A stretch of DNA of 51,127 nucleotides, taken from NCBI GenBank assembly GCA_944323275.1, contig CALUSA010000007.1:1-51127 (forward strand), written 5' to 3'. This document shows positions 16,888 through 25,663 of this stretch, in pieces (position 1 is the first letter of the stretch; every line of letters begins with the position of its first letter). The notes below the pieces were generated by a model that saw only the letters and a program-made list of their open reading frames with translations, made no database searches and was not told the DNA's origin. The position numbers were made by a program, and so were the translations under genes. The DNA comes from Candidatus Gastranaerophilales bacterium (GTDB taxonomy: Bacteria; Cyanobacteriota; Vampirovibrionia; Gastranaerophilales; Gastranaerophilaceae).

Positions 16888-18936
16888 TTATCCCTTTTTT
16901 TGTGTGTATCTTTTATACAAATTGTAAAGAATTTTTTTATATACTTCTTCTCCAATTATTTCTATATATTTTTTGCAATCCCGGACAGAAAGATTTTTGA
17001 GATTAAGATTATTTTGACCTTTATCAGTTTCTTGCTTATCTTTATCATCTGATAAACTACATATTATAGATTTAATTTTGTTTTCAGCATATTCTCCGAT
17101 TGTGCTTTCAAGAAAGAACTGATTCGCAAATAAAGTATGAATATTGGCTGCAAATGTTTTGTTTAAACCGTCATATTTCTCACAGCATGAGTTTTTGGGA
17201 GATTTTTTTAGTGAAATGATATTGTTTGCAGGTAAATCTGACAACGGAATCGGAGAGTGTGTAGTCAAAATTATATTAATAAATTTGCCCCGAAATTTTT
17301 CTGCAGAAAACACCTCTAATATTGAAAAAATTAATTTTCTATACCATTCCGGATGCCAGCTCATATCAATTTCATCAATTAAATATATATCACGGGGGTT
17401 GCAATAAAATATATCTGCAAAAAATTTAATTAATCTTTGTTCACCTGTACTCATATCTTTAAAAGTGTAACAGGTTACATCATCTGTATATTTATACAAG
17501 TTTATATGAAAATAATGTGATGTAAAATTTTGCGGCAAAATTTTGCATATTGCATCAATAGCTTCATTATTTATGCGCTTTTCATATTTATTTATATAAA
17601 TTGCTGAAAAATCGTCTGTATTTTCATCATAGATTTCATTATCAAGGAAATTTTCAATTAAAGGTCGATTTTTATGATTTATTTTATACGTGAAATTCTC
17701 TATATAAAAATATTTATTTAATACATCAAACAAGATTGCAGGATTTTCCATAATATTTTTTATCTTGTTTAGTTCATATATAAAATACTTTTTTTCTTTT
17801 TCTACATTAATAATTGTGTTGTACTTTAAATTTTTATCACTAATTACGGTTATTAATTTTGCGATAAGACTGGCTTCCAGGGGTTGTGTTTCTTTAATGC
17901 CGGAAAGAATTTGTTCAAATATTTCTTCTATCATTGCACTTTTTCGGGCATCTATTTCGCCCAATTTAATGCTGTTCTTTAAATTGGCTTCAAATTCCTG
18001 CGCATAATAATGCTTAAGACATTTTTCTACATAATTGACAAAAAAGCCAAATTGACAAATTCCACTAAAAAATATTATCTCTTGTACTGTGTCTTCTATC
18101 TTAACAGAGTCAGGTTTCCAGTCATATTTATCACTTTGAAAAAATTTTATTCTATTTACAAGTTCATAAAATTCATAATAAGTTTGGTTATTATGCAGAA
18201 CAATCGGAAACGACATAGGGAAATTGTTACTTTGCGTATCTCTTAAGTATTTTCTTAGTCTTAAGACCATGTGGTTGTAACAATCTTTTACATTAAACTC
18301 CCATCCGAATTTTTCAAATAATATATTTTTATATTCACCTTGAAATATACTAAGTTTTTTTAAATGATTAAGCCCTCTTGAAATAGTAAAAGCAACAGTA
18401 CTTTCCTGAAACCTGTCATAAAAAAAATAGTTGTTTATCTGGTCTTGGATTTTAAATTCTTCATCATAACTGTTATAAAATTTTGTGTCACCGGTAAAAT
18501 TTTCCTCTAAAAAAGGCTTAAATGAAAGAACCTTGCACACGTCACCGTCAGGATATCCGTTTACCGTTTTTATTTTTATTTTTCTTACCTGAAAATTATG
18601 ATTTTTTATTGTTATGTTATCAGATTTTTTATATATAAAGTCGTTTCCGTTTTTCATTATTAAACAATATTCACATTCGTTAAAGGTATTGTTTCTTAAA
18701 ATAGCGGTTATAGCATTGATAATAGAGCTTTTGCCACAGCCGTTTGCACCAACGATTGTAATTAAATTTATATTATCCGGAAAAATATTATGATAATCCT
18801 TTTTCTTTTTTATTGACAATTTAAGAGATTTTTGGTCTTCATTATATTTATGTTCGCAGGTGTATTGTGCATTTAATGTTAAGAATACATTTTTTAAGTT
18901 TTTATACCCGTCAATCCATAAACATATTAATTCCAT
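16888..18936 (-). CDS. SMC/ABC-like AAA ATPase, PtuA-like
   Basis: The 682-residue ATPase has Walker A GANGCGKSS (63-71), the ABC signature STGEQ (496-500), Walker B ending in IDE (Asp521, Glu522) and the switch His560 in TTHSPIPLSD. The insert between Walker A and the signature is long, as in AAA15/OLD-like defence ATPases. It probably senses invading DNA or phage activity and controls the HNH nuclease encoded one base downstream. GGAGGT sits before the ATG, and a TATAAT box is at 18966-18971 on the minus strand. Both genes look more AT-rich than their neighbours, which fits transfer, though I did not count. The tRNA locus lies ~300 bases upstream. Confidence 0.85.
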   Translation of the reverse strand: MELICLWIDGYKNLKNVFLTLNAQYTCEHKYNEDQKSLKLSIKKKKDYHNIFPDNINLITIVGANGCGKSSIINAITAILRNNTFNECEYCLIMKNGNDFIYKKSDNITIKNHNFQVRKIKIKTVNGYPDGDVCKVLSFKPFLEENFTGDTKFYNSYDEEFKIQDQINNYFFYDRFQESTVAFTISRGLNHLKKLSIFQGEYKNILFEKFGWEFNVKDCYNHMVLRLRKYLRDTQSNNFPMSFPIVLHNNQTYYEFYELVNRIKFFQSDKYDWKPDSVKIEDTVQEIIFFSGICQFGFFVNYVEKCLKHYYAQEFEANLKNSIKLGEIDARKSAMIEEIFEQILSGIKETQPLEASLIAKLITVISDKNLKYNTIINVEKEKKYFIYELNKIKNIMENPAILFDVLNKYFYIENFTYKINHKNRPLIENFLDNEIYDENTDDFSAIYINKYEKRINNEAIDAICKILPQNFTSHYFHINLYKYTDDVTCYTFKDMSTGEQRLIKFFADIFYCNPRDIYLIDEIDMSWHPEWYRKLIFSILEVFSAEKFRGKFINIILTTHSPIPLSDLPANNIISLKKSPKNSCCEKYDGLNKTFAANIHTLFANQFFLESTIGEYAENKIKSIICSLSDDKDKQETDKGQNNLNLKNLSVRDCKKYIEIIGEEVYKKILYNLYKRYTQKKG

Positions 18937-19200
18937 TAAATACCTCCATTTGTTTTGTTTTAAAAATTATATTACAAATGCCGTATTTTTTATTAATTTT
19001 TAATAACTCAGCCCAATTTATCAATAAAAATCAGCTTTGACTCTTTATAAATCATCAGTAGAATCAACATTTTACCTTGTTTACAAATTTAGAATATAAG
19101 CTTGTCTTAAATGTTTTAACACTCCGCATGTAAAGAACAGTATATTTGGCATTCATCTCAATAACACTATATTGTCGCATCCACTCTGTAAACTCTCAAC
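18937..19200. other. Gene-free spacer upstream of the ATPase operon
   Basis: AT-rich DNA between the ATPase start and the tRNA terminator. It holds a TATAAT box (18966-18971, minus strand) for the ATPase operon. I see no credible gene, no repeat and no integrase remnant. Confidence 0.5.
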
Positions 19201-19226
19201 AAAAAAGACTACATAAAGTAGTCTTT
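19201..19226 (-). terminator. Terminator of the tRNA-Val transcript
   Basis: AAAGACTAC and GTAGTCTTT form a perfect 9-bp stem around ATAAA. Read on the minus strand it ends in a T run and lies nine bases after the tRNA CCA end. Confidence 0.8.
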
Positions 19227-19234
19227 CTTTTAAA

Positions 19235-19310
19235 TGGTGGGCGTTGAGAGGCTCGAACTCCCGACATCTTCCTTGTAAGGGAAGCGCTCTACCAACTGAG
19301 CTAAACGCCC
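19235..19310 (-). tRNA. tRNA-Val (anticodon UAC)
   Basis: Read on the minus strand this is a complete 76-base cloverleaf with encoded CCA. The acceptor stem is GGGCGTT/AACGCCC, the D arm GCTC..GAGC, and the anticodon stem CTTCC/GGAAG with loop CTTACAA (anticodon TAC). The variable region is ATGTC, the T arm GGGAG-TTCGAGC-CTCTC with one G-T pair, and the end ACCA. The gene ends in a good terminator and is preceded by two tandem tRNA-derived repeat units and a strong promoter. Confidence 0.96.
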
Positions 19311-19490
19311 GCACCATATATTCTGTTTTCACTGCGCTTCCCAAGGGAAGCTTTATTTAAAGTCGTGAGGTAAACCTCACTGGCAACTGAGCTAAACGCC
19401 CGCACCATATATTCTGTTTTCACTGCGCTTCCCAAGGGAAGCTTTATTTAAAGTAGTGAGGTAAACCTCACTTAGCAACTGAGCTAAACG
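19311..19490 (-). repeat. Two tandem tRNA-derived repeat units in the tRNA leader
   Basis: Two nearly identical units (19311-19401 and 19402-19490, period 91-92) differ at about three positions. On the minus strand each begins with the tRNA 5' end (GGGCGTTTAGCTCAGTTG in one, the same sequence lacking the first bases in the other). Next comes a palindrome GTGAGG-TTTA-CCTCAC (19365-19380 and 19456-19471), then GCTTCCCTTGGGAAGC (19336-19351 and 19427-19442), a perfect palindrome resembling the tRNA anticodon stem, and a shared spacer. They lie between the promoter and the intact tRNA, so they would be transcribed with it. They cannot fold as tRNAs because the T arm and acceptor 3' strand are missing. 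Confidence 0.8.
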
Positions 19491-19560
19491 CAATCGTTGA
19501 CTCTAGTTTTCCGGCAAAAGTGGCTCTATAAAACCTTGTGCCACTCTCACTGTATAATCA

Positions 19561-19588
19561 ATTATACATGCGAAATTTTTGATTTCAA
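19561..19588 (-). promoter_or_regulatory. Promoter of the tRNA-Val transcript
   Basis: On the minus strand TTGAAA (19583-19588) and TATAAT (19561-19566) are 16 bases apart. The -10 box is part of an inverted repeat GTATAAT/ATTATAC (19554-19569). The transcript would begin near 19554 and cross both repeat units before the tRNA. Confidence 0.65.
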
Positions 19589-19595
19589 GTTTTTT

Positions 19596-21011
19596 TTATT
19601 TTTTGGTGAAAAAACCGATAAGTTTGTCTAAAAATCCGTCAGAATCAGCCATTTCTCCTGTTGATAAAAGGTCAAGTTTGCGTTTTATTTCTTCTTTTTC
19701 ATCAGAACTCGGAGCGAATTTTAAATATTTTTGATAATAATCTATTGCGTCATCGAGTCTTTTATTGCCTTCGGCATGTTTGGCAAGTTTCAGGAAGGTC
19801 GCATAATCTTTTGTGTTAATCTCTGCAAGTGCCTGCAAATATTCAATTACTTTATCTTCATAGCCCTGTTCTTCATAAAATTTAACGAGTCTTTTTAATG
19901 TTGCAACATCGTCTTTTTCAATAGCAACGAGCTTTTCACAAAATTCTGCACAAGCGTAGTTGTCGTTTAAAACAGAATAAAGATTTATTAATTCTTTAAT
20001 AATAGCAGTATTTTTTTGCTGCAGGTTATAAGCTTTTAAATATTCATCAAGAGCCAAATCATATTGATTTTTTTTGATGTAATATTTGCCCCAGTAAAAG
20101 TGCTCATTATACTCGTCACCTGTTTTTTCATAAACAAGAGCACGCATCTGGCTTGCCAGCGGGCTGTCTGGATTCTGGTTTTCAAGTGCCTCTATCCAGT
20201 TCAGAGCATTATCAGCGTCATCCGTATTATAGTAATATTCAGCCATTAAGGCTTTGTAGCTTATATCCTGTTTATCTTTATTTGAAAGAGTTTCTAACAA
20301 AGACCAAGCTTCATCATTTTTATCCTGCATAAGCATTGCTTTTATTTTATTCAATACGTTAACTGCATGTTCCTCCGCTTTGGCATAATCGCCTATAGCC
20401 AGATACACTTTACATAAACACTCTTTAATTGCTTCACTGTCCGGAAAATCTTTTACAGCCTGCTGCAGGATATTTAATGCGGCATCTTTGTCATCAGTGT
20501 AATAAAGATTGGCTAAAGATATATACACAGCTTCATGTTTATCGTGGTCAAGAATTTTTAAGTATTCGTCAATTGCCTGCATTGGTTTGTTAAGCACTTC
20601 AAAAGTTTTAGCAAGCATATATCTTGCATTGAGGATGTCTTCATCATCATTTGTATTCGCAATAGCTTTCTTGTAATCATCGGCAGCCTGATTAAGTCTG
20701 CGCTCAAGAGTTTTTAACTTTGCTCTTGTCATATAATATTCGTACTGGTTTTCCTGATAATACAAGTCTAACAGCTGTGTGTATGAAATAGGGTCTTCAG
20801 GTTTAAGACGCATAAATTCGTTCCAGTAATTTATCGCATCTTCGTTATGCTGGTGCATTTGAGCGGCAGTAGCAAGTTTTTGCAGCACCTCTGTATCGGT
20901 CTTATCCAGATTGTAAGCGTATTTATAACATTCATAAGCCTGTTCATATTTGTCTTCGTCTTCAAACTGCTGTGCTTTAATAAGTGCTTCTGCTATTGTT
21001 TTGTTGCTCAT
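19596..21011 (-). CDS. Tetratricopeptide-repeat protein
   Basis: About 471 residues made of roughly ten or more TPR helix pairs, with recurring patterns such as KYEQAYECYKYAYNLDK, NEDAINYWNEFMRLKP and DALNWIEALENQNPDSPLA. TPR superhelices are scaffolds for protein partners. The C terminus (DGFLDKLIGFFTKK) is an amphipathic basic tail that could touch a membrane. No signal peptide. I choose ATG 21011, 21 codons inside the longest frame, because GAGG lies just upstream and the protein then begins directly with helices. Partner and role unknown. Confidence 0.85.
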   Translation of the reverse strand: MSNKTIAEALIKAQQFEDEDKYEQAYECYKYAYNLDKTDTEVLQKLATAAQMHQHNEDAINYWNEFMRLKPEDPISYTQLLDLYYQENQYEYYMTRAKLKTLERRLNQAADDYKKAIANTNDDEDILNARYMLAKTFEVLNKPMQAIDEYLKILDHDKHEAVYISLANLYYTDDKDAALNILQQAVKDFPDSEAIKECLCKVYLAIGDYAKAEEHAVNVLNKIKAMLMQDKNDEAWSLLETLSNKDKQDISYKALMAEYYYNTDDADNALNWIEALENQNPDSPLASQMRALVYEKTGDEYNEHFYWGKYYIKKNQYDLALDEYLKAYNLQQKNTAIIKELINLYSVLNDNYACAEFCEKLVAIEKDDVATLKRLVKFYEEQGYEDKVIEYLQALAEINTKDYATFLKLAKHAEGNKRLDDAIDYYQKYLKFAPSSDEKEEIKRKLDLLSTGEMADSDGFLDKLIGFFTKK

Positions 21012-21153
21012 ATCCTCATCCCTTTTGTATTGTATTCTTTGATTATACATAAGACATCTGAGTATAACAAGCACAATCGGGTAATTTTAGCTAAACAACG
21101 TGTTTCTTTTTTGTTATTATTTAATTGAGGTAAAAATAGGGATAAGATTATTT

Positions 21154-22374
21154 ATGAATAAGATTATTGAACAAGCCGAAGAAAAAGTACAAAAATATTT
21201 TAAACATGTAGATAAAGTAAAAGAATATAATCAAAATAAAGTTCTTCAAGCTTTTAGAAAAAATAAAATAGGTCTTGAACACTTTGCAACTGTTAGCGGT
21301 TACGGTCATGATGATATGGGGCGTGAAGCACTGGACAAAACTTTTGCTGATGCATTTAACGCCGAAGCTGCAATTGTCCGTAATCATTTTGTATCCGGTA
21401 CTCACGCAATAGCCTGTGCTCTGTTCGGTAATTTAAGGCACGGTGAAAAACTTGTATCTGTTGTAGGTACACCTTACGATACAATGGAAGAAGTTATTGG
21501 CACAAGGGGAAATTACAGAGCATCCTTGATGGGACACGGTGTTAAATACGAGGAAATTCCGCTTATAAATAATATGGACGTTGATTTTGAAAAACTTGAA
21601 AAAACAATAGACAAATCCGTGAATATGGTTACTATACAGCGTTCAAGAGGTTACTCAACACGAAAATCCCTTAACATAGAAGCAACCAAAAAAGTTATTG
21701 ATATAGTCAAGTCTAAAAACCCTGATTGTATCTGTTTTGTAGACAACTGTTACTGTGAGTTTGTTGAAGAAAAAGAGCCTCTTGAAATCGGTGCAGACCT
21801 TATAGCCGGCTCATTAATTAAAAACCCGGGCGGCGGAATTGTTGAAACCGGCGGCTACATTGCAGGCAAACAGGAATTTGTTGAACAGGCGGCATACCGG
21901 CTTACTGCTCCGGGGATAGGCACTGAAGGCGGGGCAATGCTTAATCAGACACGTCTGATATTTCAGGGGCTGTTTATGGCTCCGTCAATCGTGGCAGAGG
22001 CAATAAAAGGTGCAATTCTTGCATCTCAGGTCTTTGAAGATATCGGCTTTGTTTCTACTCCGAAACCTGATGTTGTCAGAACTGACCTTATTCAAACAAT
22101 AGAATTCGGCAAACCTGAGCCATTACTGGCTTTTTGTAAAGCTTTGCAGCACAATTCTCCGGTTGAATCCTATCTTACCCCTATTCCCGATGAAGTTCCG
22201 GGCTATGATGACAAGCTTATTATGGCAGGAGGCAGCTTTATTGAAGGCTCTACCATTGAACTATCCGCTGACGGTCCAATGAGAGCTCCGTATGCTGCAT
22301 ATATGCAGGGCGGTTTGAACTATGCACACGTAAAAATTGCCTTAGACGGCGTGTTAAAAGAACTCGGCATGTAA
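21154..22374 (+). CDS. PLP-dependent enzyme, aluminium-resistance/methionine gamma-lyase family
   Basis: About 406 residues of fold-type I PLP enzyme. The Schiff-base lysine lies in GSLIKNPGGGI and the cofactor Asp in ICFVDNCYCEF. FVSGTHAIACALFG binds the PLP phosphate, and APGIGTEGG is diagnostic of the Alum_res family. Members are annotated as aluminium-resistance proteins or methionine gamma-lyase-like enzymes and probably cleave C-S bonds of sulfur amino acids; the true substrate is uncertain. ATG 21154 is chosen over the longer frame because GGGATAAG precedes it. The gene converges on the autotransporter gene with only 10 bases between stops. Confidence 0.88.
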   Translation: MNKIIEQAEEKVQKYFKHVDKVKEYNQNKVLQAFRKNKIGLEHFATVSGYGHDDMGREALDKTFADAFNAEAAIVRNHFVSGTHAIACALFGNLRHGEKLVSVVGTPYDTMEEVIGTRGNYRASLMGHGVKYEEIPLINNMDVDFEKLEKTIDKSVNMVTIQRSRGYSTRKSLNIEATKKVIDIVKSKNPDCICFVDNCYCEFVEEKEPLEIGADLIAGSLIKNPGGGIVETGGYIAGKQEFVEQAAYRLTAPGIGTEGGAMLNQTRLIFQGLFMAPSIVAEAIKGAILASQVFEDIGFVSTPKPDVVRTDLIQTIEFGKPEPLLAFCKALQHNSPVESYLTPIPDEVPGYDDKLIMAGGSFIEGSTIELSADGPMRAPYAAYMQGGLNYAHVKIALDGVLKELGM

Positions 22375-22384
22375 AAAACTTTGT

Positions 22385-24994
22385 TTAAATACTGATTCTT
22401 AAACCAAAAAGCAAAGCAATACCGCTGCGCCCTCCGTTTCTTATCAGTGTTTCAAAAAATCCTGTCACCCGCTCGCCGTATCTTTTTTGGACACCTGCAC
22501 CGTATTGAACAAACGGTTCGACAGATATATCGGGCAAGTACACGTCATTAGCCTGAAACTTTGCATGGTCAATAGTATTCCATACCATAGATACACAAAT
22601 ATAAGGCTGCAGATACTTTTTAAAATTACCTGTTAATTTTATTCTCGGTTCAAGCTGCAATGCATGTAATGGCTCTGCATTTATGCGGACATTTGAGGCG
22701 GTTGTATAATTAAATGTGTTAATGAATGAATATGAAGCTAAAAAAGCCGGTTGTACAATAAGATGACGCTTTAAAAATTCAAAATTATAACCTGTCATCT
22801 GCGCAATACCCGTGTTGAACATTGCAAAATTATCCCGTCCCTCTAGGGTATTTGCTTCGGCAGAATTAGCACCGGCATTTGCTGTCCAGACGGAAAAGAA
22901 TTTGCCTTTATAAAATGCGGTATCAACCCCCAGTACTCCGCCGTTATTATAAATACCGTTTCCCTGCCATGCCTGATGCGAGCCGTTATACCCTGCATAC
23001 GCTCCATATAAACCATACCAGCCGTTTTTGAAATGTTTTAATCCGCTTTCTGCTCCGACAAGACTGCCGTAACTGACATTAGAAACGTCCGCCCCCCTTT
23101 TTAAAGAAACATTTTCAAAGGTAGAATACGGCTTGAACCAGATTCCTGTTCTTTGCTCCGGCATTAAAAGAGGTGAAAACACAAAATTTTTATCCGCTGC
23201 CGCCAGTTTGTTCAGGGTGTTATATGCGGTTTTTTGCTCAGGCGGGGTAATCATTACCATATCCAGATTTGAAAAAACATTCCTGTATGTATCAAGCTGG
23301 GTTAAATATCCTGCAAGCTGGGCAGCTATCGGGGCTGCGAGTATGGCGGAATTAAAACCGCTTCTTACAAAATCAAAATTTCCGTTTGATGAGTCATAAC
23401 TCGATTTGTAGTCATAAATCGATGTGTGTATGGTTTTAGGAATATATTTAACGGAATTTCTTAAAGTATTATCTGCAAAGGGTATTGAAATTTCTTTATT
23501 TTGGGGTGCTCCGTGCAGAGCAAGATTGCGGACAAAAAGACCTCCGCTTCCGGTTAAAGAATCTGCTGAGATTGTATCCATTGTGTTTGTGGCAAAATTT
23601 ACATCAGCAAAAATATTAGCCGTTCCGTTTAAATGAAGATTGTGAAAATTTATGTTATTTATTTCATTATTAACCATGTTAAAGTTAACATTACCGGCAA
23701 AATTGGTATTTTGTGCATTAAAGTAACTGCTGTTTTCAAGCAGATTCACTGTTCCGTCATTAAAGTTAAAAGTACCGGTATAATTTTCATTCATTCCTCC
23801 GAGATTTAGCACACCGCTGTCGTTTTTATTCAAAGCACCGCTGCCTTTTATACCGCTGAGTATATTTGTTGTGCCGGTTCCGTTGAAATTAAGAATACCG
23901 GTGGAATTATTGTATATGTCGTTTAAATCATTGTTTTTGTCAAAATTGTTTTTGAGCGTAGAGTTTTCTATTGTAAGCCTGCCCGAGTTATACAAAGCTC
24001 CGCCGTCGGAATAAGCGGTGGAAGAATCCACCCTGTTGTTTTCTATTAACGAGTTTGAGATAGTAGTATTGCCGTTTGCATCATTATACAAAGCCCCGCC
24101 GTCGGCGTAATAAGGTGATTTTACATAGTTGTTTTTTAATACGGAATTGTTTACGGTTAAAGTCGAGTTGTTGTAAATTGCTCCGCCTAAAGACGGAGAG
24201 TTTGTATCTCCCTGTGCGTAGTTTCCATCAAAGGTTGTACCGTCTAATGTCATTGAGCCCACGTTGTATAAGGCACCGCCGTACACAATCATCGAATCAT
24301 CTCCAATAACATAATTATTTTCAAAACTTGTGTTTTTAATATCAATATTTCCGTTGTTGTACAAAGCTCCGCCGTGGGGTACTACGGTTCCGTAGGCATA
24401 GTTATTGCGAAATATCGAATTATTTATATCCATTTGCGCCACATATACGCTTTCACGATAACCGTTGGCTATTGCTCCGCCATAAGATGAGGCACCGCTT
24501 GTGTGGTTGCTGTCAAACAAAGTATTATCAATATCCGCACTGCCTCCGCTAAGGTTGTATAGAGCACCTGCTACCCCGAAATTTTGTCCGCTTGCGTCAA
24601 CAAAGTTTTCGCTAAAAGCTGCATTTTTTACCTCAAGGCTGCCGCCGTCGTTAAAAATTGCACCGGCAAAAGTAGAAGACTGATATTTCTGCCCCTGACA
24701 GTTTCTTATACCTACATTGTTAAAATTACTGTGTTTGTTCAAAACAAAACCGCCGAAAGTATTGTCGCCGTTAATATAGTAATTGTTTCCGTCAAAGCTG
24801 ATGTCCAGACCCGCAAAATGATTTCCGATTGTTTCATCCGAATTTAAATTATCAGTAAAAATAAGTGTGTCCCCGCTTGCGACGTTGCTGTTCAGTAATT
24901 CTCTGAAACTTGCTATGTCAATGTCATCCGCACATGCCGGATACGGTAATATTAGATAATAAACAATCCAAAATATAATCTTAAATTTTTTCAT
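22385..24994 (-). CDS. Autotransporter with beta-helix passenger
   Basis: The 869-residue type V secreted protein begins with a signal peptide (cleavage near ACA, residue ~22). The passenger (~60-600) contains about eight GGA-I/L-YN repeats, each followed by an NSxFxxN strand pattern (e.g. GGALYNNGNIDIKNTSFENNY). These match right-handed beta helices of polymorphic outer-membrane proteins. A linker precedes a C-terminal autotransporter barrel (~615-869) starting around GIWFKPYSTFENV. The barrel end aligns with the fragment at 1-366, so the genome holds at least two paralogues. It is probably an adhesin or surface protein; ligand unknown. Confidence 0.9.
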   Translation of the reverse strand: MKKFKIIFWIVYYLILPYPACADDIDIASFRELLNSNVASGDTLIFTDNLNSDETIGNHFAGLDISFDGNNYYINGDNTFGGFVLNKHSNFNNVGIRNCQGQKYQSSTFAGAIFNDGGSLEVKNAAFSENFVDASGQNFGVAGALYNLSGGSADIDNTLFDSNHTSGASSYGGAIANGYRESVYVAQMDINNSIFRNNYAYGTVVPHGGALYNNGNIDIKNTSFENNYVIGDDSMIVYGGALYNVGSMTLDGTTFDGNYAQGDTNSPSLGGAIYNNSTLTVNNSVLKNNYVKSPYYADGGALYNDANGNTTISNSLIENNRVDSSTAYSDGGALYNSGRLTIENSTLKNNFDKNNDLNDIYNNSTGILNFNGTGTTNILSGIKGSGALNKNDSGVLNLGGMNENYTGTFNFNDGTVNLLENSSYFNAQNTNFAGNVNFNMVNNEINNINFHNLHLNGTANIFADVNFATNTMDTISADSLTGSGGLFVRNLALHGAPQNKEISIPFADNTLRNSVKYIPKTIHTSIYDYKSSYDSSNGNFDFVRSGFNSAILAAPIAAQLAGYLTQLDTYRNVFSNLDMVMITPPEQKTAYNTLNKLAAADKNFVFSPLLMPEQRTGIWFKPYSTFENVSLKRGADVSNVSYGSLVGAESGLKHFKNGWYGLYGAYAGYNGSHQAWQGNGIYNNGGVLGVDTAFYKGKFFSVWTANAGANSAEANTLEGRDNFAMFNTGIAQMTGYNFEFLKRHLIVQPAFLASYSFINTFNYTTASNVRINAEPLHALQLEPRIKLTGNFKKYLQPYICVSMVWNTIDHAKFQANDVYLPDISVEPFVQYGAGVQKRYGERVTGFFETLIRNGGRSGIALLFGLRISI

Positions 24995-25287
24995 AAGATT
25001 ATATTAGTTTTTTATACAGAGTGTTCTATTAGCTTTGTGTCTAAAATTATTTGCCCCTGCAGAGCACCATCTCATAAAGAAAAAATTGAAAAATTTAAAA
25101 TGGAGAGTAAGATCCGTTGTCATCAATAATTTAAAAAGTTAATGCTAAATTAATTTTTGTTTTTTGTTGGCTTAACAATATGTTACTACATATATCGTAA
25201 TAAAACCCTGAAAAATGGATTAAAACTATAGACAATTTTATAAAAAAGGGTCATAGTTATAAAAGTACAAAAATAAAGGGTTAACTT

Positions 25288-25593
25288 ATGAGTTATGAAA
25301 ACAGACAGCTTATCTGCAGTGATTGCGGTAAGGAATTTACATTTACGGCAGAAGAACAGGAATTCTTCGCAGAAAAAGGTTTTTCCGAACCTAAACGCTG
25401 CCCTGAATGCAGAGCTGCAAGAAAAGCACAAAGAAACGAACACCGCAAAAAATTTCATAAGCAGGAATATAAAGTAACCTGCAGTGCCTGCGGATGTGAA
25501 ACAACGGTTCCTTTTGAACCCAGACAGGACAAGCCTGTATATTGTTCAGATTGTTATAAAAAAATGCAAAATCCTGCTGCCGTTAACGGCTAA
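25288..25593 (+). CDS. Double zinc-ribbon protein (zf-trcl type)
   Basis: The 101-residue protein has two CxxC...CxxC zinc ribbons. The first is CSDCGKEFTFTAEEQEFF..PKRCPECRAARKAQR, characteristic of the zf-trcl probable zinc-ribbon family. The second is CSACGCETTVPFEPRQDKPVYCSDC. The linker is basic (RNEHRKKFHKQ), suggesting nucleic-acid or ribosome binding; function is unknown. AAAGGG lies upstream of the ATG. A strong terminator follows, so it is probably a one-gene unit. The 293 bases before it hold TATAA-type boxes but nothing else I can name. Confidence 0.8.
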   Translation: MSYENRQLICSDCGKEFTFTAEEQEFFAEKGFSEPKRCPECRAARKAQRNEHRKKFHKQEYKVTCSACGCETTVPFEPRQDKPVYCSDCYKKMQNPAAVNG

Positions 25594-25620
25594 CTTATAA
25601 GTAACCTGAATAGATTTTTT

Positions 25621-25652
25621 AAAAGCCCCGGGGTTAATCCCCGGGCTTTTTA
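25621..25652 (+). terminator. Rho-independent terminator after the zinc-ribbon gene
   Basis: AAAAGCCCCGGGG pairs with CCCCGGGCTTTT (one bulged C, loop TTAAT region), giving a GC-rich stem ending in TTTTT. Confidence 0.85.
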
Positions 25653-25663
25653 CATTTTATATA

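Noticed and set aside
15888-18936. Retron (reverse transcriptase with ATPase-HNH effector)
   Set aside because: No reverse transcriptase gene or msr/msd-like repeat is found within several kb.
19235-19310. tRNA as attachment site for a mobile island carrying the ATPase-HNH pair
   Set aside because: The repeated part is the tRNA 5' end rather than the 3' end used by most integrases, no integrase is present, and no copy lies beyond the defence genes.
19153-19344. 63-codon frame on the minus strand
   Set aside because: It runs through the tRNA-Val gene.
19311-19490. Two additional tRNA genes
   Set aside because: Only the 5' acceptor/D part and an anticodon-like stem are present; no T arm or 3' acceptor strand.
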